64,000 nucleotides of DNA from Bombyx mori (GCF_030269925.1 NC_085111.1:7990142-8054141), one strand, 5' to 3'. Shown: positions 45,665-57,598, numbered from the stretch's first letter. Numbers and translations: made by a program. The notes: a model not told the origin generated them from the sequence alone.

Positions 45665-46090
45665 AGGTGTTAATAATTACTCTGGCGATGGAATAATTAT
45701 TCTGGATGAAAGGCGATTGCATGCAGCAAAGATGCGAATGTTGCGATGGATGTGTGGAGTAACGAGAATGGATAGAATACGGAATGAATATGTTAGAGGA
45801 AGTCTTAAAGTGGCACCTGTGACAGAGAAGCGCGTGTTTGGGATGGTATGGACATATAATGAGACGAAATAAAAATGAGTTTGGTAAGAGAATGTAACTA
45901 TGAATATGGAAGGATATAGAGGAAGAGGTAGACCTAAGAAGAAATGGATGGATTGCGGGAAAGACGATATGGGTAAGAGGGGAGTGAGCGAAGAAATGGT
46001 ATATGATAGAAGAGCATAGAAGGAGAAAACATGTTGCGCTGACCTCAGGTGACTGGGAGAAGGACAGAATAATGATGAATTACTCTGATA
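45665..46090 (+). pseudogene. RTE-like LINE C-terminal relic
   Basis: Plus-strand pieces read KMRMLRWMCGVTRMDRIRNE followed by VRGSLKVAPVTEK, a frameshift, DGM, R...N..GKR, then RGR.RRNGW and a VALTSGDWEKDRIM end. The order M-RW-GVTR-D-IRN and P..EK with GRP.K-W is the C-terminal pattern of RTE-group LINE proteins. Several stops and shifts show an old insertion. Confidence 0.65.
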
Positions 46091-46171
46091 CAAGGTAATT
46101 TGTTAAATAATCTTTTATAGTTCATAATTATTAATTGATCATAGTTGATGTGAATTTTAAAATATTCTGTA

Positions 46172-46683
46172 TTAGCGACCCGCCCTCGCTTCGCGTCGGG
46201 AACTGTAATTTATTATTAATCTTATTGATTTTTTTATATACAAATTTCGTCCTTACAATAACAAACAAAAAATATAATTTTTCCTCTGCTTATATTCATG
46301 GTTGACTATTTTGGCGGTAATGGCTTACAAATAAAAGATAGATATATGCTATTATGGGCTTTTTTGTAGGACTATTTAAGATAAACATTCCATAATATAT
46401 TATATACGTCTAACTCTAATGGTTTTTGCGACGCATGCCAAAATAGCTCGAAGATGGCAGTTTTTTCCTTCTTACTTGACACTTATCGTTATATTTTGGG
46501 TAATTCACTCTTTATCTTTATAAATTATAGCCTATGTATTATCAAAATAAGCTTACACACCAAAGTGTGTAAGCTATATTATTGTAAAGTTTCATTAAAA
46601 TTCATCTTGTAGTTTTTGCCTTGAAGAGTAATAAACATACATCCAGAGATTCTTACAAACTTTAGCGTGTAATATTAGTAGGA
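46172..46683 (-). mobile_element. Helitron-type non-autonomous element, family F
   Basis: Minus strand begins 'tcctactaatattacacg' and ends 'gacgcgaagcgagggcgggtcgctaa' type sequence, with CTAA immediately before T; CTAA is an accepted variant of the CTRR end. About 512 bp, no transposase. It contains an 11-bp perfect internal hairpin at 46550-46575. Confidence 0.62.
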
Positions 46684-46756
46684 TACTTTTTGCTTTACAC
46701 TTCTCGATGAATTCAGGTATCCACGGAATTTTATAAATCACGGGATTTTTTGATTT

Positions 46757-46848
46757 TCTTAGAGCTTAGATGGATGGACAACCCACCTGCTTTTAATGGT
46801 CACCGGAGCTCATAGACACCATCTGCCTAAACGCGTCCATTCACCTTG
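46757..46848 (-). repeat. Older Bm1-type SINE tail, left half (interrupted)
   Basis: 'cttagatggatggacaaccc' to 'cgcgtccattcaccttgg'. The expected continuation ('gttctaggtctcag') appears only at 47301-47325, beyond the inserted plus-strand Bm1. Confidence 0.8.
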
Positions 46849-47300
46849 GCCCATAAGGTAGTAGGCGTGACCGAAAGGATAAGACGCCCAGTGCATTTAT
46901 ATCAAGCGATGCAACGGTGTTCGAATCTCGCAGGCAGGTACCAATTTTTCTAATGAAATACGTACTTGCCAAATTTTCACGATTGACTTCCACGGCGAAG
47001 GAATAACATCGTGTAATAAAAATCAAACCCGCAAAATAATAATTTGCGTCATTACTGGTGGCAGGACGTCATGTGAGTCCGCACGGGTAGGTACCGACCA
47101 CTCTGTCTATGTCTGCAGTAAAGCAGTAACGCGTTCCAGTTTGAAGGGTGGGCAACCGTTGTACTGTTAAAACTGAGATCTTACAACTCTTGTCTCAAGG
47201 TGAGTGGTGGCATTTAAATTGTAGTTATCTATGGGCTACGGTAACCACTTAACACCAGGTGGGCTGTGAGCTCGTCCACCCATTTAAGCAAAAAAAAAAA
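46849..47300 (+). repeat. Bm1 SINE, full length, nested in an older Bm1
   Basis: Head 'gtgaccgaaaggataagacg' (A-box region), 'ggtgttcgaatctcgcaggc' (B-box region), linker 'aatttttctaatgaaatacg', body and tail ending in an A run. The minus-strand frame 46841-47026 is not a gene. Confidence 0.93.
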
Positions 47301-47330
47301 GGTTCTAGGTCTCAGTTTTACAGTTCGAGA
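47301..47330 (-). repeat. Older Bm1-type SINE, right half
   Basis: 'gttctaggtctcagttttac' continues the copy at 46757-46848. Confidence 0.7.
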
Positions 47331-47400
47331 TAGAATTCGTATTGACTTGCGTTGTGTTCCACCGTCTCCTTCTACATGATGATGAACTCCTAGAAGTCAA

Positions 47401-47610
47401 CTATCCTCTTGCATAATTATTGTTATCGAGCATAATAGGTATGATAGTCAGCAGGGACAGTAACGATAGTTGTGCAATGAAAACTTGGGACAGTGATCCA
47501 GCCATGTTGGCGTACATTGAGTAGCTGCCTATTCGTGTCCACGTCGCCGTAATATCATTATGACCTCGACTCTCTTTAGATATGATACAAGGATATTCCC
47601 AGCGAGTCAT
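47401..47610 (-). other. Orphan ORF with a hydrophobic segment, function unknown
   Basis: A 69-codon minus-strand frame from ATG at 47610 to TAG. The middle reads ITATWTRIGSYSMYANMAGS, then a hydrophobic run of ~20 residues (LSLLSLLTIIPIML). Third-position GC is somewhat higher than the local background. I see no good splice sites and no family I can name. It may be an exon fragment, a retrocopy or chance. Confidence 0.2.
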
Positions 47611-48109
47611 GATCGAGATTCGATAGTTTATTATAATGGATCTTGTAATAATATATTTTTTTAAATCATTAAATCCTTTATAGGGATAGGAAGCCTAGTT
47701 TTCCAAATTTTCCACCATTCTTCCTTTATTAGAAGTACCGCGAGTTTACCTATTAAATCTACTGGTTAGTCTTACTCGTTATAATAAGAAGACCTTTAAT
47801 ATTCAAAAACATATTGTTAAACTCAGAATATCATTTGTATCAAATTGTGAGGAATTCCTTAAATTACTTTTTTTTACGAGTATCGTGTGAGATGGGCCTT
47901 TATTACAATACGGTGTATAATTAAATTCCGCTGTTACTACAGCTAAGTCATTAACTTGGCTACCTTTACTTACCTATTAAATATTCGTTGTGTTATTTAT
48001 AATCGCGCCACTAGGGAAAACTTTTTAAAAGTTGTTTAATACATGAACTCTCATTGGGACAATAGTACCTATCTAGGTTATTTGAATACACGAAGTTAAG
48101 TGAATTTTA
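47611..48109. other. No recognised gene
   Basis: AT-rich spacer. Confidence 0.4.
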
Positions 48110-48215
48110 TTTCATTTTTTATTTCTTTTGTAGGCAGATAAGGACACAGCTCAACTAGTTAATGTCCCTTATAGATGTTAGCAATACTAGGGGTTCAGCC
48201 AAGCCGCTAACTACT
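48110..48215 (-). mobile_element. LINE 3' end (jockey/CR1-type), degenerate
   Basis: 'tttcttttgtaggcagataa', 'gatgttagcaatactagggg', 'cagccaagccgcta': divergent inverted copy of the 3' UTR. Confidence 0.6.
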
Positions 48216-49089
48216 TCCTAGTGAAGTACACACATTGCTAATGTAAGGAACTTTTTATTGTTTGTGAAATATTTTATTTGAAGATTAGTTAGACCCTGTC
48301 ATACTCCGCTGCGTCTATGACTTCCTGAAAAATTATCAAAATATACTTGTTGTAATAATTCGATGGGTAAACGTAAATAATGTAAACACACTAAAATATT
48401 TGTTCGAAGTCCGTTTTGTTTCAAACTATTTCGCTGATTTTTCTTTTAATTTATGAACACAAGTACTATATTTGAAAATGATGGAAAGATAACGTAATGA
48501 ATTCTAAGACAAGCAGGTTGCTCCTCTTTTACGCATCATAAAAGTTTACTAAATGTCCTCTCTTATCGCAATTACGTCTTGGAGGCTAAAGAAGGTTAAG
48601 GCTCAGTTATCGCGTCAGATTTACCGAAACCGGTACCATAACACTGTCCTATCTCATACACAAATAGCTAATAACACGGGATAACGCCCATCCGAATGTC
48701 AAGTCGAGATTACCGCATTCAAGCTGTTATCAATTGAAAATGAGCTCCGTCGTGCTAATAACGTATTCTGGCTGTTTATCGAGTACATAATATGCATGTT
48801 ATCGATAGAACATTAGATGACCGCCACAAAGCCGATTCGTGCGTAAGCGTGTTTATCTGCATTCACGGAGCATCGGAAATTTCAATTGGAATTTATGATT
48901 TCGATCTTTGAATCAATTATTTTAGCATTGTTCCTATTCAAACGCTTCAAATTTCTACATAACTATGATAATTGCACTCAGTAGACGTGTCTAAATAATT
49001 GCAAGTTATACGTAGATTTCTACAGTGCCACGTCAAGATGTAAACGTTTAGTGGGTAAAAATATATCACATCATCATATTTTTTTCATG
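48216..49089. other. No recognised gene; possible unique sequence island
   Basis: 48590-48880 is less AT-rich and free of recognised repeats. It could hold conserved regulatory DNA. No coding frame. Confidence 0.25.
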
Positions 49090-49560
49090 AAGGAATGATT
49101 ATTGGTAGACCGGAGACTTTTCCAGTTTCACCAGGACAGGTGGGCGAACAAAGTATCAGCCAAGAGGGGTGGGATTTGCTAACAGCCGCCCGAGCGCCTC
49201 CGAAGGAGACCTAACAGCTCAAGGGCAGCTGCTTCGTGAATGCATTTACTATCGGATCGGAATCGCGACCCGCTGAGAAGATCCGGCGAGAAACTCAGCG
49301 GGCTGATGCATGGGTTAGGTTGCACGTCGAACTCTTTGTTGAGTTCGACGAGTACGGTTACCGGGGTCCCTAAGCCTGCTCCTAGTGTTAGAGCTGAAGG
49401 CGTCTAATGCAAAGGTTATTGGATCTGATGGATCCGTAAGGACGTGTCTAATGCATCGACGGTGACTGGCTCCTGCGTGATCAGGATTTAGAGGAGTAGT
49501 CAGCGGCGGCAACGATAAGTCGATTATCATGACGCATAAGCCTTGAATCGTCATATCATG
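49090..49560 (+). repeat. Unnamed dispersed repeat X, longest copy
   Basis: About 470 bp, GC-rich relative to surroundings, covering blocks seen separately at 26490 (start), 4030 and 17880 (middle: 'gatccggcgagaaactcagc', 'gttgcacgtcgaactc'). Contains the palindrome 'gtcgaactctttgttgagttcgac' split as gtcgaactc/gagttcgac. No protein domain was recognised; the 87-codon minus frame is not supported. Confidence 0.6.
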
Positions 49561-50665
49561 TAAATGCAGTATTGTCATGTAGTGTTAAATAAATTGACAA
49601 TTAATACAGTTATGTAATTTCGAAATTCGAGATCGAAATCGATGCTGATCACTGAATAGCTTATCTACAAACAAACAAGAAAGTCCTGCGCTAACAAGCT
49701 AAATCCGTTATAAAGAACTAGTCGAAAAGACTTCTCCTTCCTTTCGTGTTAGGTAGAAATCTTTTCAGGGCAGGGCAGGATTTTTTTTTTATTTGTCTGA
49801 GATGAAGTAGAAAGTCTCTCCTCGACTGGACCGTTCAAAAAACTCTGATCACAAGGTAAAATAGTATTGTGATATATTAAATTTATAAAATTGTAGCAAA
49901 CGTAAGGAGCATTTTGAACGTTCTTGCCAAAGAGTATTATTGTTATGCCACAGATCTTTCTTATACACATACATTTATGAGAACCCGTTCAGTCAAACTA
50001 GACATTTTTATTTTTATTTTTGTGTAAACATACATTTCTCTCCGCATCTCGTTAAACACTTCATAGCGACCTTATGAAGTCTAGTGTCTAGAAAAGTGGC
50101 CAAGTACATAAAGATTGAAACTTTTACTCAATTCGAACATCGGAAACTATTTTATGAGGAAACTTGAACCGTTATGCGCATAAAAATATGAAAATCGAAT
50201 AGTCGTGTCACCGTGAAGTGTTTATTGAGTTCGTTTTCTCAGGAGCAGCTTACACATCGTTTGTCTATATCTTAGTAAGCCTGACTAATATCTTTGTTAA
50301 AGATATTTATCATTCGTGATCTGAGTGTGGCTTATTCTTATCTGAAAGTAATATGTTTTCTGTATCAATTGTGAAGAAAAAAATCTTTATGAAACGATTC
50401 AAAAGGACGATTAGAAGCGATTTTCACGTACGAATCTTTGTTGAGGCTCTTTGTTATGACCTCATTTTACATTTTCCATTTAATCACATTAATCGTTAAT
50501 CACATTAGAAATTTCTTTTGTCAATCTTCTTTAACAAGAAATCAATTTCTTGGTTTTAATTACCAAAAAAAAGGCTTTTTCTCGACAGCCCAAGGCCGGA
50601 TACCCTTCCTATTCATCGTTTAAAATTGTGATCGGTTCTAATGGATTGTCAATATTATCGACTTT
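49561..50665. other. No recognised gene
   Basis: AT-rich, short frames only. Confidence 0.45.
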
Positions 50666-50843
50666 TGTTTTATTTTATTGCTTTGATGGGTAGACGAGCC
50701 CACAGCCCACCTGGTGTTAAGTGGTTACTGGAGCCCATAGACATCTTCGACGTAAATGCGCCACCCACCTTGAGATATACGTTCTAAGGTCTCAGTATAG
50801 TTACGACGGCTGCCCCACCCTTCAAACCGAAATGCATTACTCG
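50666..50843 (-). repeat. Bm1-type SINE, 5'-truncated
   Basis: Tail from 'ttattgctttgatgggtaga' to 'caaaccgaaatgcattactc', then unrelated sequence. Confidence 0.9.
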
Positions 50844-53774
50844 AAAAAAAAACGTTTTTTACTGATTTATCTAAGTCCGCGTACTAGTGAACGTATTATA
50901 TAGTGAAACTCAAGTGGCCAACGCTTGCATTCAATTTACGTAAATTTTTGACTCACATAAACAGTGAGTTATAAAATGTTGATAGTAAACGGCGATAGAA
51001 GTGCTCCAATCTCCTGTCGGCTGCAGGAGATTGATCTTCTTTACACTTCGCGTTTACACTCCCGGGAGCTATATCGTCGTCACTCGACAATAACGGGAAA
51101 TCTAATTCGTTGTGTTCTGATTAAATTTGTATTTGTTTTTGTACAATATTCTTGAGGTTTGACAATGAAAGTTTATTTTTGAAATCCATTCATTCAAAAA
51201 TGTTTTTTGTAACGGCGTTCTTAAGCGTTCCGTATTAACCAGATATAAATAATTTTAGTATTTTATAATTTACACATTTTTAAAAGGTGTATAAAGTCCA
51301 ATAGGGTTGTTATTACTGTAAGATAAGATGTCATTCTTTCCTTCGAAATATAGGTTACCCAAAAATATTTACATTTAGCTCACGTCATCTATTATCATAG
51401 GAACTTACATGAGGATAAGAAAGATGTGTCGGGAAATCTATCATCTCGTGTAAACATGAGTATTGGGTAAACATGTCATGTGTAACTCGCTACTGGGCTC
51501 TTCTGGAATCCGACACTTGATTTTTCCATTACAAATTCACGATAAACCAACTTTATTTCCTTACCGAGAAGAGAAACTACTTACAGTTAAATAAATATTG
51601 AAACTTCACACTTGAAAGCGGCTCCTACTTTAATCAAGATGAGTTTGAATTTCGAAAATACGAACGAAATTTTCTACGTAAATAGATGTCGGATAGTCTT
51701 GAGGCAAATACGAAGCTTAATGCTCTCGAACTGCAATGCAGGCAAGTTTTCTCAACTACTAACAGCTGCTGCAAACAGCGGTACTACGAATAAATGTACT
51801 AGTCAATAATATTCATAATAATAAACAACTAGACCAACATGCTGAATTTAAATATTCGTATTTTTCGTTAAAGTACTTTTCATTCAAAATCTGAAAATTG
51901 TATATTTTACTACAAGGGTTAAAAAATAACTAAGGAACACGACTACTTATTTGACTTATTCAAAAAGAAATTAATGTGATTGTATTCGTCGTAAGTGCAA
52001 TTAAAGGCCACTGTTTGTTTTACGCAAGATTATTGCCTCATTCATTTTGCGGAAGCATTGCGTAGGGTTTAATTAATGTCCATTAATGACATGTTTTCTC
52101 ATTGTTATGACGTGTGCACTCATCGAGGCCATTAACTAATAAGAAGCTTGGTTGTAGGACGTGACCTTATGTTTCGGGGCTCGATTATTTGTTGCCCATC
52201 TCGTAATTGGCCAATATTTTACTGGATGAATGACACAATACTACAATTACTTATCTGCGAAGGGTTAGACAAACAACAACTACATATGTCTATAATCAAA
52301 ACTCACATTTCGCTTTTTATAAACTGTTAACTAGTTATCATGTGTTTAAGGAAAAAGTTCTCTTTTCTTACCGATAAAAAAAAATTGGGCCGATAGGAAA
52401 TTCCAGAACTTCCGTCTACGTGTTAGGGCCGGTAAGTGGGACAAGTCGTGAGTTTAACGGACTAAAATCTCTGGTAGTTCAGTAACTCGCAGCCGCGTTT
52501 TTGATGAAAAAAACTCAACCAAGGCAGACGGGGACAAGGCGAGGCGTTACGTGCGGAGGGCATCACCACCAAAACATGCCCGATCCAGTAGACGTCAACA
52601 CTATAAAACCGGGACCTCTCGATCGGCGCGCTCCCCGAAGCCCGACCAGACAGCATTGCCAACACTTACATACATCGAGTGACATATAGAGAAGAACGTG
52701 GCACTTAAATGTTTGACAAAATCACACGTATAAGGAACATAAAAAATACGCCTAATAGTATGAAAGAAAACCCTATTAATTTGTTTCGAAGTGTCTATTA
52801 TCTTCTATCTGTGTGTCACAACTGTTTTGACTATAGTTACTGATAAAATTCGGCGGATTGGCGTATAGGTACATATTATGACAACGGTGTGTCGAAATAA
52901 ATATTTATCCTAGCAGCGTATCGGTACATAGACCATAAAATGCTTTTAGATAATATTCTACTCTTCTAATTAAGTCAGTTGTTCGTTAGAATTGTCCTTT
53001 AGGAATCCTCCCTTAGCTTTTAAAAGTATAAGACGTAAAAGAAATCACGCCTGGATAACCAATCTTTTTTTTATTGAGATGTACCAAGTATTTTTCAATT
53101 AAATGATTTTTAGCGATAAGCTACCAATTTTTTATTTTACTCTTACTGTTAATCGTAACGTTTCTGAAATACTCTAACTTAGCCAACTTTTTAATGACTG
53201 TTAGTAATATTTAAGCATAGATATCATATTTTCGTTAAAACTTCTTAAAATATAAAAGTGGGCTCCGCGACATGCTTTTACATGATCATTAGACATTTCT
53301 TTAGCGAGTAATTCTTTTGATTTCTTGAGAAGTATCTTTTGTATCTATTTAGTCTTGACGTAACTGTATTCTAACATTTAACAAAATTGAATTTGTGCGC
53401 TTTTATTCACTTATATATGCACAAGCATCAAGCACATTCAAAATAGTCTCTCTCTCTCTCTGATTGATAGGATTTCTCAGGATTCTTTCTTTCTCTACTT
53501 TACTCAACACTAGTTTTGCTCTCTTTTTAGTCTTTCTCTATCATAATATCAGAGTAGCTGTCAGTCTTGCGCGAAAATGAGAAAACACAGACGTATTCAA
53601 TATATATGAGAATGATAGTTCCGAATTCAAATTATTATTTTTAGCTGTAAAACTATAAAATCAACAACAGCTTGGCCGCTGTATTAATTAATTTTCTACT
53701 ATTTGAATAATAGTCTACATTACCCACCCATTTTTAATGAAATTCGATGATCGGTTTACACTTAAAAATTATTC
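50844..53774. other. No recognised gene
   Basis: About 2.9 kb with little repeat content. A GC-richer block at 52500-52690 ('aggcgttacgtgcggagggc') is unidentified. A pyrimidine-rich (CT)n stretch lies at 53445-53535. It may be intron or upstream DNA of the candidate exon at 53830. Confidence 0.35.
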
Positions 53775-53829
53775 GTGCAACAACAAAACTATTTCAATTT
53801 GTATTCCGGTTTTCCGATATTTTGTTTAG

Positions 53830-53960
53830 GGTCACGGCAAAACCCGTCGAGGTCGCTCGAGATTTACGCCAATCCGGTATACGATAAGCTGTATTACTTG
53901 AAGTTTGAATATTTCCTTCGACGCTTGATAGCCAAGATAAAACTTACACAGTACAATTAA
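53830..53960 (+). CDS. Candidate terminal coding exon of an unknown host gene
   Basis: A pyrimidine-rich run ending 'gatattttgtttag' forms a good 3' splice acceptor at 53829. The following frame encodes SRQNPSRSLEIYANPVYDKL and then ...KFEYFLRRLIAKIKLTQYN before TAA at 53958. I count 24 of 42 codons ending in G or C, well above the AT-rich surroundings. AATAAA lies at 54019-54024, ~60 bp after the stop, a plausible polyadenylation signal. No matching upstream exon was found, and I do not recognise the protein. The basic, tyrosine-rich end has no named domain. The 61-codon frame from ATG at 53775 is an alternative reading without an intron. Confidence 0.35.
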
Positions 53961-54018
53961 CGAGCTCGCGATGTTTCACTCGAAACACGCCGATTCCCCC
54001 TTCATTTCGATTTAGAGA

Positions 54019-54024
54019 AATAAA
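54019..54024 (+). terminator. Possible polyadenylation signal AATAAA
   Basis: Located ~60 bp after the stop of the candidate exon. AATAAA occurs often by chance in AT-rich DNA. Confidence 0.3.
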
Positions 54025-54270
54025 ACATTGAATCAGAAATTGTTTTATTAATGGATGTTGTAGATACAGCCACAAACGCTCTGTAGGTTGAATAACGTAC
54101 AGGAAGGAGCAATATCGTTCTATTGCTTATATTATAATTTGAATGAATACGCGGCGTATTGCGTGCGGAGGGCGTGTGCTAATATTAATTATCTTCCAAA
54201 ATATTAGAAAATTCTGAGTGTAACTTATCTTCAATATATTTGCGTACAGTTAGGTGACTTTATATATTTA

Positions 54271-54518
54271 CTAGCTGACCCGGCAGACTTCGTAGTGCCT
54301 CAATCGATAAATAAAAGACCTAAACTTTTAGGGGACACATTAAAGGAAAAACAAAATTGTTATTTTTATTTAATTTCGAGCATTTTCACCTTTATCTACC
54401 TTTAAAACCTTCTCTGGACCTCCACAAATAATTCAAGACCAAAATTAGCTAAATCGGTCCAGCCGTTCTCGAGTTTTAGCGAGACTAACGAACAGCAATT
54501 CATTTTTATATATATAGA
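54271..54518 (-). mobile_element. Helitron-type non-autonomous element, family A
   Basis: Plus strand opens a|ctagctgacccggcagac and closes 'atttttatatatatag|a': CTAG end and TC start on the minus strand, flanked by A and T as expected. Confidence 0.75.
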
Positions 54519-54689
54519 AGATATAAGATAAGGATCGTGAAAAGGGGAGTGATTAAAGTTGTCCTGTGTGCTTTTATTTAACAAGTAAAAACTAAAAAAA
54601 ATTTAAACATTCTTTTTTTTGTCAGCTGTTGACGTAAGAACGAAATAAGCAGAACAGTGGTAATGATGGTAGAGCGCATTGTAAAACTG

Positions 54690-54895
54690 TATCGGTAGGT
54701 ACCACGAACTTGACTATTTCTACCGCGAAACAGTCACGCATTCCGGTTTGAAGGGTGACACAGCCGTTGCATAGTACAATTGAGATTTCGACCTCATGTC
54801 TCAAGGTGGGTGACGCCATTCACGCTATAATGTGTATGTGTATGGGAACTTTACACCAAATGAGCCGTGAGCTTTTTCAGCCGTCTGTAAAATAA
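54690..54895 (+). repeat. Degenerate Bm1-type SINE
   Basis: 'tcggtaggtaccacgaactt', 'cattccggtttgaagggtga', 'catgtctcaaggtgggtgac' and a final A-rich end. Confidence 0.75.
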
Positions 54896-55513
54896 TTTAA
54901 AACAATTAATAAATAATTAGACAAATATGTAATTAAAATAAATACCCGGGTGAGGTCACTACTAGTCACATTACGCTTCATCGCGGTTATTACTCAAGCT
55001 TGTAATTTTTTAAGGTTTTTATGTACAATTAAAAAAAATTATAGGTTTCGTCTGTCTATCTTCAGTCTGTTTTCTCTAAAAAGAGGCCTCGTGAAATTTT
55101 TGATTCTTAACACGTTTCCAATTTCGAAGGTAAATTGCAAAATTGCTCTCAACAAAAACTGGCGTCTAGAATTCAGGTTGTAGAATATTATATAATAATA
55201 ACGGTAATTTTAAGAATCATGCCCATCTGACTTTCCGAGACGGGCTCGGTCTTGAGTACGCAGGAGACAAAGTTTTGAGAAAAAGTAATAAGATATTCAC
55301 GTTGAATTCTGACTCATTCCGATTTCCCCGAATTAGTTTGTTGTTTTCAACTTTGGGCTCACTGTCGTAGATCCGTCTGGTTCTAAGCGGCTACTGAAGT
55401 TCATCTTGAAGATAATCATGATTCACGTCAGTTAACTGTACTGATCCTGTAACCCGTATTCACGATTTTTTATTTTTTTATTTGTAGACGTTATTCATTA
55501 ATCGGGAAAATTG
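54896..55513. other. No recognised gene
   Basis: AT-rich; nothing supported. Confidence 0.4.
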
Positions 55514-55524
55514 AAAAAAATATC

Positions 55525-55964
55525 ATCATCATCATCATCAACAGCCCACAGTAGTCCACTGCTGGACATAGGCCTCTCCCAATCTACACCACTGAGCCCG
55601 GTCTGCTGCTCTCCTCATCCACTTCTTGCCGGCCACCGTGCGGAGGTCATCGCACCATCTAGCCAGGGGGCGTCCCACGTTACGTCTTCCGCTGCGCGGT
55701 CTCCACTCGAGAACCCGTCTGCTCCAGCGATCGTCAGTCCTACGGCATATATGGCCAGCCCACTGCCACTTCAGCTTGCTGACTCTTTGAGCTATGTCGA
55801 TGACTTTAGTTCTCTGTCGAATAATCTCATTCTGGATTTTATCCTTCAGAGAATCTCCGAGCATGGCTCTTTGCATGGCTCGCTGAGCGACTTTGAGCTG
55901 ACGGACCAACCGTACTGTGAGTGTCAACGTTTCGGCTCCGTAAGTCATTACCGGCAGGACGCAA
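55525..55964 (-). pseudogene. RTE-clade LINE, 5'-truncated C-terminal fragment
   Basis: Minus strand keeps an unbroken C-terminal reading frame of ~145 codons: MTYGAETLTLT, then AQRAMQRAMLG, LKWQWAGHICRRTDDRWSRR followed by VLEWRPRSGRR..GRP..RW.DDL. These are classic motifs of the RTE-group endonuclease-reverse transcriptase C-terminus. The 3' end is a (TGA)n-type repeat (catcatcatcat on plus) rather than poly-A, another RTE trait. A short repeat 'aaaaaaatatc' at 55514-55524 and 55965-55975 is a likely target duplication. The intact frame suggests a recent insertion. The reverse transcriptase core and endonuclease are missing. Confidence 0.85.
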
Positions 55965-55975
55965 AAAAAAATATC

Positions 55976-57390
55976 GGTAAGTAAATACGAGATGGAAACA
56001 CTGTATATTATGATGGTGTGTTTACAAGCACACCGATTAACCTTTCTTAAGGACACATTCACCTTATTAAATTTGAACGAATTACTTTAAATCAATTTGA
56101 AATTATTTAAGTGCAAATAATGCAAACAAAATTGTCTACAGAATAAAGCGGACTATTTTAAAGTACAATCTGTTTTCAATTTAAAAATAGTTGTGTGGGT
56201 AAACGAAAACATACAACTTTCAGCTTATGATAGAATATTCGGTTAAGTCCACGCACCTGATTTCCCTTGGCACATGAACTACTTTATCTAACATATTTAA
56301 TCTATAAAAATGAATATTTGTAGATTTGTTTAGTCATGTTCTATGCGATTACATACGCATTATTTATTTCATTGAATTGAATCTTTGCATTATTGAAATT
56401 TCTATCTAAGATTTTAGCACAGTACCATTAATACGCTAGGTAACATATGAGCCGTATCAACAAATAGATATATGTATTTTATTTACCAACAATAGCGGCA
56501 CTGTGAGTTGGAGATTTACCAGTTTGTAAGGCTCTTTCGAAAACGCTTACTTTATAACGTTGTAAATATATCTCTCCGTCATTGTACTTGTCGTATTTTG
56601 CAAGTAAATGTCAAACATTGTTGGAACTAAGAAGCTTAGTGAAGCGCAGTCAAGCCTGCAGCATCTCAACGATCAAATGAATCATTATTCGCCTTGTATT
56701 AGAAAGAGCAGAATACATAATGTCAAAAGGAATTAGCATATTTAAACTTTAAGAATTTTCCAATCCTATTTTTGGTTTGCTGAAAGAAAAGTTTGGGTTA
56801 GGCTTGCTTTTTGTACATATCCTCTTTATTATATGCATTATTTAAATATAAATTTTATTTTATTTTTACCAGTCAGTAAATAAACTGCGGCTAATTTTTT
56901 TCCTTACATGATTTGTGTTGGTTTGATAATTTTCTGAAATATCAATCACTCTTAGCGGCAAAACCGCCCAAACATTGAACAGTTTTGAATTTGTTTTGAT
57001 TTTACATTGATATATATATACTCTACTATACTGTATTCTAAAAAAATCGTAACGTGTTGTTATTTTGCCGACTATTAAACATTTACGAATGTAAACGAAT
57101 TGACTGCTGTTTTAAATAATCGAATCACTAACAATGGGTTACCTACACACTACTAAACAATTTAAACTCTTCCTTTACTCTGATTTCTATCGGTGTACTG
57201 AACCTTATCGCAAATATGTAAAATACATTTATGTGATGTGAAAAAGTCATGCGATGAATGGAATTAAGAATGTTATGTGAAAAATATAAATAAATGTAAA
57301 ACGTTTCTACTAAATGACTCCAATCAAGATCATTAATTCCAAATATGTCTATACAATCTCGACTTAATGCTTTTGAAGTCTTTAAGCAAA
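55976..57390. other. No recognised gene
   Basis: About 1.4 kb AT-rich. Confidence 0.45.
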
Positions 57391-57598
57391 ATGTGATGTT
57401 AAGTGGTTACTGGAGCCCATAGACATCTACAACGTAAATGCGCCACCCACCTTGAGATATAAGTTCTAAGGTCTCAAGTATAGTTACAACGGCTGTCCTA
57501 CCCTTCAAACCGAAACGCATTACTGCTTCACGGCAGAAATAGGCAGGGTGGTGATACCTACCCGCGCGGACTCACAAGAGGTCCTACCACCAGTAAAA
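57391..57598 (-). repeat. Bm1-type SINE, truncated at both ends
   Basis: Starts 'gatgttaagtggttactgga' (A tail and last ~45 bp missing) and ends 'ctaccaccagtaaaaata'. Confidence 0.92.

Noticed and set aside
52462..52689. GC-richer block with overlapping small frames
   Set aside because: No recognisable domain, and frames on both strands look equally poor.
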